From Rhynchopus euleeides (lineage: Eukaryota > Euglenozoa > Diplonemea > Diplonemida > Diplonemidae), in the NCBI GenBank assembly GCA_963210315.1, contig OY723251.1:620001-684000 (forward strand): a DNA stretch of 64,000 nt. Reading direction: 5' to 3'. This document shows positions 62,553 to 64,000 of the stretch, piece after piece. Position numbers and translations under genes: made by a program. The notes beneath the pieces are model-generated. The model had not been told where the DNA came from. It saw only the letters and a program-made list of their open reading frames with translations, and did no database searches. Positions within the stretch are counted from its first letter, which is position 1. Every line of letters begins with the position of its first letter.

Positions 62553-62965
62553 AAAAATTTAAAAATCGGGGGAAAAACGCTGAATTTCGATGAAAAAAGC
62601 CGAAAAAAAGAGTATGGGGAGTTGGGTCCAGTTTAGCAAAGTTGTTAAAATAAACGGGTGCTTTCTTGACCGGGACACCCGAAGAACCCGATGAAATGTA
62701 TGCAATACGTGATGAACACCCGCCGGAGAATCCTCAGGGTTCCTTCTAAAGAACACACGACAACACGGCGCGGAGGGCGGAGCCTCGTCCGAGACCAGCA
62801 AGTCAGGGAGACACCCAAGGCCTGACAAACGGCGAGGATCCGAACCACTAACTTACGCCAGGGCGTACAAGGGCAAGTTGCACCGTCCCACGGCGCATAT
62901 GGGGCAAGTTGCCGCATATCACGTCGCACGTGGTTAAACTAAGCCCATGCCACGGCGCAAAAACG

Positions 62966-63665
62966 GCAAGTTGCCCCAGGGCAACCTCTACGGTGGGTTC
63001 CCAGGTATGGGGCAACATCTGCGGTGGGTTCCCGGACACGGGGCAACCTCTGTGGTGGGTTGCCAGACATGGGGCAACCTCAGCGGTGGGTTCCCAGACA
63101 CGGGGCAACCTCAGTGGTAGGTTCCCAGACATGGGGCAACCTCAGCGGTAGGTTCCCAGACACGGGGCAACCTCAGCGGTGGGTTCCCGGACACGGGGCA
63201 ACCTCTGAGGTGGGTTCCCAGACACGGGGCAACCTCAGTGGTAGGTTCCCAGACACGGGGCAACCTCTGTGGTAGGTTCCCAGACATGGGGCAACCTCAG
63301 CGGTGGGTTCCCGGACACGGGGCAACCTCTGAGGTGGGTTCCCAGGCACGGGGCAACCTCTGTGGTGGGTTTCCAGACATGGGGCAACCTCTGCGGTGGG
63401 TTCCCAGACACGGGGCAGCCTCAGTGGTAGGTTCCCAGACACGGGGCAACCTCTGTGGTGGGTTGCCAGACACGGGGCAACCTCTGTGGTGGGTTCCCAG
63501 ACATGGGGCAACCTCAGCGGTGGGTTCCCGGACACGGGGCAACCTCTGAGGTGGGTTCCCAGACACGGGGCAACCTCTGTGGTGGGTTTCCAGACATGGG
63601 GCAACCTCTGCGGTGGGTTCCCAGACACGGGGCAACCTCTGTGGTGGCTTCCCAGACATGGGGCA
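62966..63665 (+). repeat. Minisatellite 3, 31-bp unit (about 22 copies)
   Basis: Unit: GGTGGGTTCCCAGACACGGG then GCAACCTCAGC. Variable positions (CACGG/CATGG, CAGCGG/CTCTGTGG) are combined in several repeating orders, which suggests higher-order duplication. It is open in several frames because of the repeat, so the predicted proteins are not real. Confidence 0.93.
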
Positions 63666-63674
63666 ACTCAAGGC

Positions 63675-63893
63675 TCTCGGGCCTCCGGAGGCGCCTCCGG
63701 GCCTCCGGCCTCCGGAGGCCTCCGCCTCCGGAGGCCTCCGGAGGAGCTCAAATGGCCTCCTCCGGAGGAACCTCCGGAGGTTCCTCCGGAGGCGGGTGGA
63801 GGCCTCCGGAGGCCTCCACCCGCCTCCGGAGGTCCTCCGGAGGTCCTCCGGAGGCCTCCGGAGGCCTCCGGAGGCGCCTCCGGAGGAACCCAC
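63675..63893. repeat. CCTCCGGAGG palindromic array
   Basis: A dense array of the 10-bp palindrome CCTCCGGAGG and its permutations (GAGGCCTCCGGAGGCCTCC). It can fold into many alternative hairpins. It directly follows minisatellite 3. Confidence 0.93.
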
Positions 63894-64000
63894 CATGTCG
63901 AGCACAGGGTGAAAAATTGGTCCAAAACACGGTTTTTGGCCAATTTTTGGCCATTTCGGGAGATTTTTTTCGGGAGAAATTTTTTTTTGGTCGAGAAAGC

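Larger units (their letters stand above)
61621..62965. other. Mostly non-coding region with one small candidate ORF
   Basis: CCCCCATATGGGG palindromic words at about 61640-61740, then a possible small gene at 61996-62313, then the ~55-bp repeat copy at 62496-62552 and AT-richer sequence. Confidence 0.4.

Noticed and set aside
62966-63893. Telomeric repeat
   Set aside because: Units are 31 bp and 10 bp and do not resemble short TTAGGG-type telomere repeats.
63173-63905. Pro-rich repeat proteins at the window end
   Set aside because: Translation of the 31-bp minisatellite and the CCTCCGGAGG array.
1-64000. tRNA or rRNA genes
   Set aside because: I looked for T-loop GGTTCGA-type boxes and rRNA-like conserved blocks and found none with supporting structure.

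Overview
This window is nuclear DNA from a eukaryote. It has spliceosomal introns (GTATGT/GTATGC donors, CAG acceptors), secreted multidomain proteins, a non-LTR retrotransposon and several families of terminal-inverted-repeat (TIR) elements. The few host genes are GC-rich and intron-poor. They sit in a large excess of low-complexity DNA with very many long G or C homopolymers. A microbial eukaryote (alga or other protist) fits best, but I cannot assign a lineage from sequence alone. No rRNA, tRNA or CRISPR was seen. TGA, TAG and TAA are all used as stops by host genes, so the nuclear code looks standard.

Layout. 0.5-3.7 kb: a decayed element bounded by AT-rich inverted repeats, with a zinc-finger-like ORF and a possible hAT transposase relic. 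3.9-8.8 kb: a direct duplication (order X-Y-X-Y) enclosing two minisatellites. 12.6-13.75 and 17.3-18.45 kb: two copies of an unclassified 1.15-kb TIR element. 18.9-23.8 kb (minus): NPC1/Patched-like RND transporter gene A, 4 exons. 25.6-27.0 kb: a ~190-bp tandem repeat interrupted by a MITE. 27.0-30.3 kb: nested TIR elements, including a hAT-type element with an 8-bp target duplication. 30.8-37.7 kb: a foldback element with ~180-bp TIRs, split by a nearly intact APE/RT/RNase H non-LTR retrotransposon. 43.8-48.2 kb (minus): transporter gene B, a direct paralogue of A. 50.0-51.4 kb (minus): an aldonolactone oxidase-like flavoprotein. 54.0-58.2 kb (minus): a 1407-residue secreted copper-radical oxidase with CUB-like, B-lectin and Cys-rich modules. 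60.5-61.6 kb: a diverged relative of the 1.15-kb TIR elements. 62.97-63.9 kb: two terminal satellite arrays.

The most interesting observation is in the retrotransposon. ORF1 and ORF2 share one reading frame and are separated only by UGA followed by CGG, a known leaky-stop context. Thirty-two codons later comes a textbook 2A motif (RDLLLRAGDIEQNPGP), directly before the endonuclease. ORF2 has no usable AUG upstream of its endonuclease. This suggests expression by stop-codon readthrough followed by 2A ribosome skipping, unless the UGA is a recent mutation of a single ORF1-2A-ORF2 polyprotein.

The four host genes are all on the minus strand. Two are sterol-sensing-domain-type membrane transporters that show a mosaic of near-identical and diverged tracts. 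The other two are secreted or lumenal oxidases whose families usually release hydrogen peroxide. No operon-like organisation is implied.
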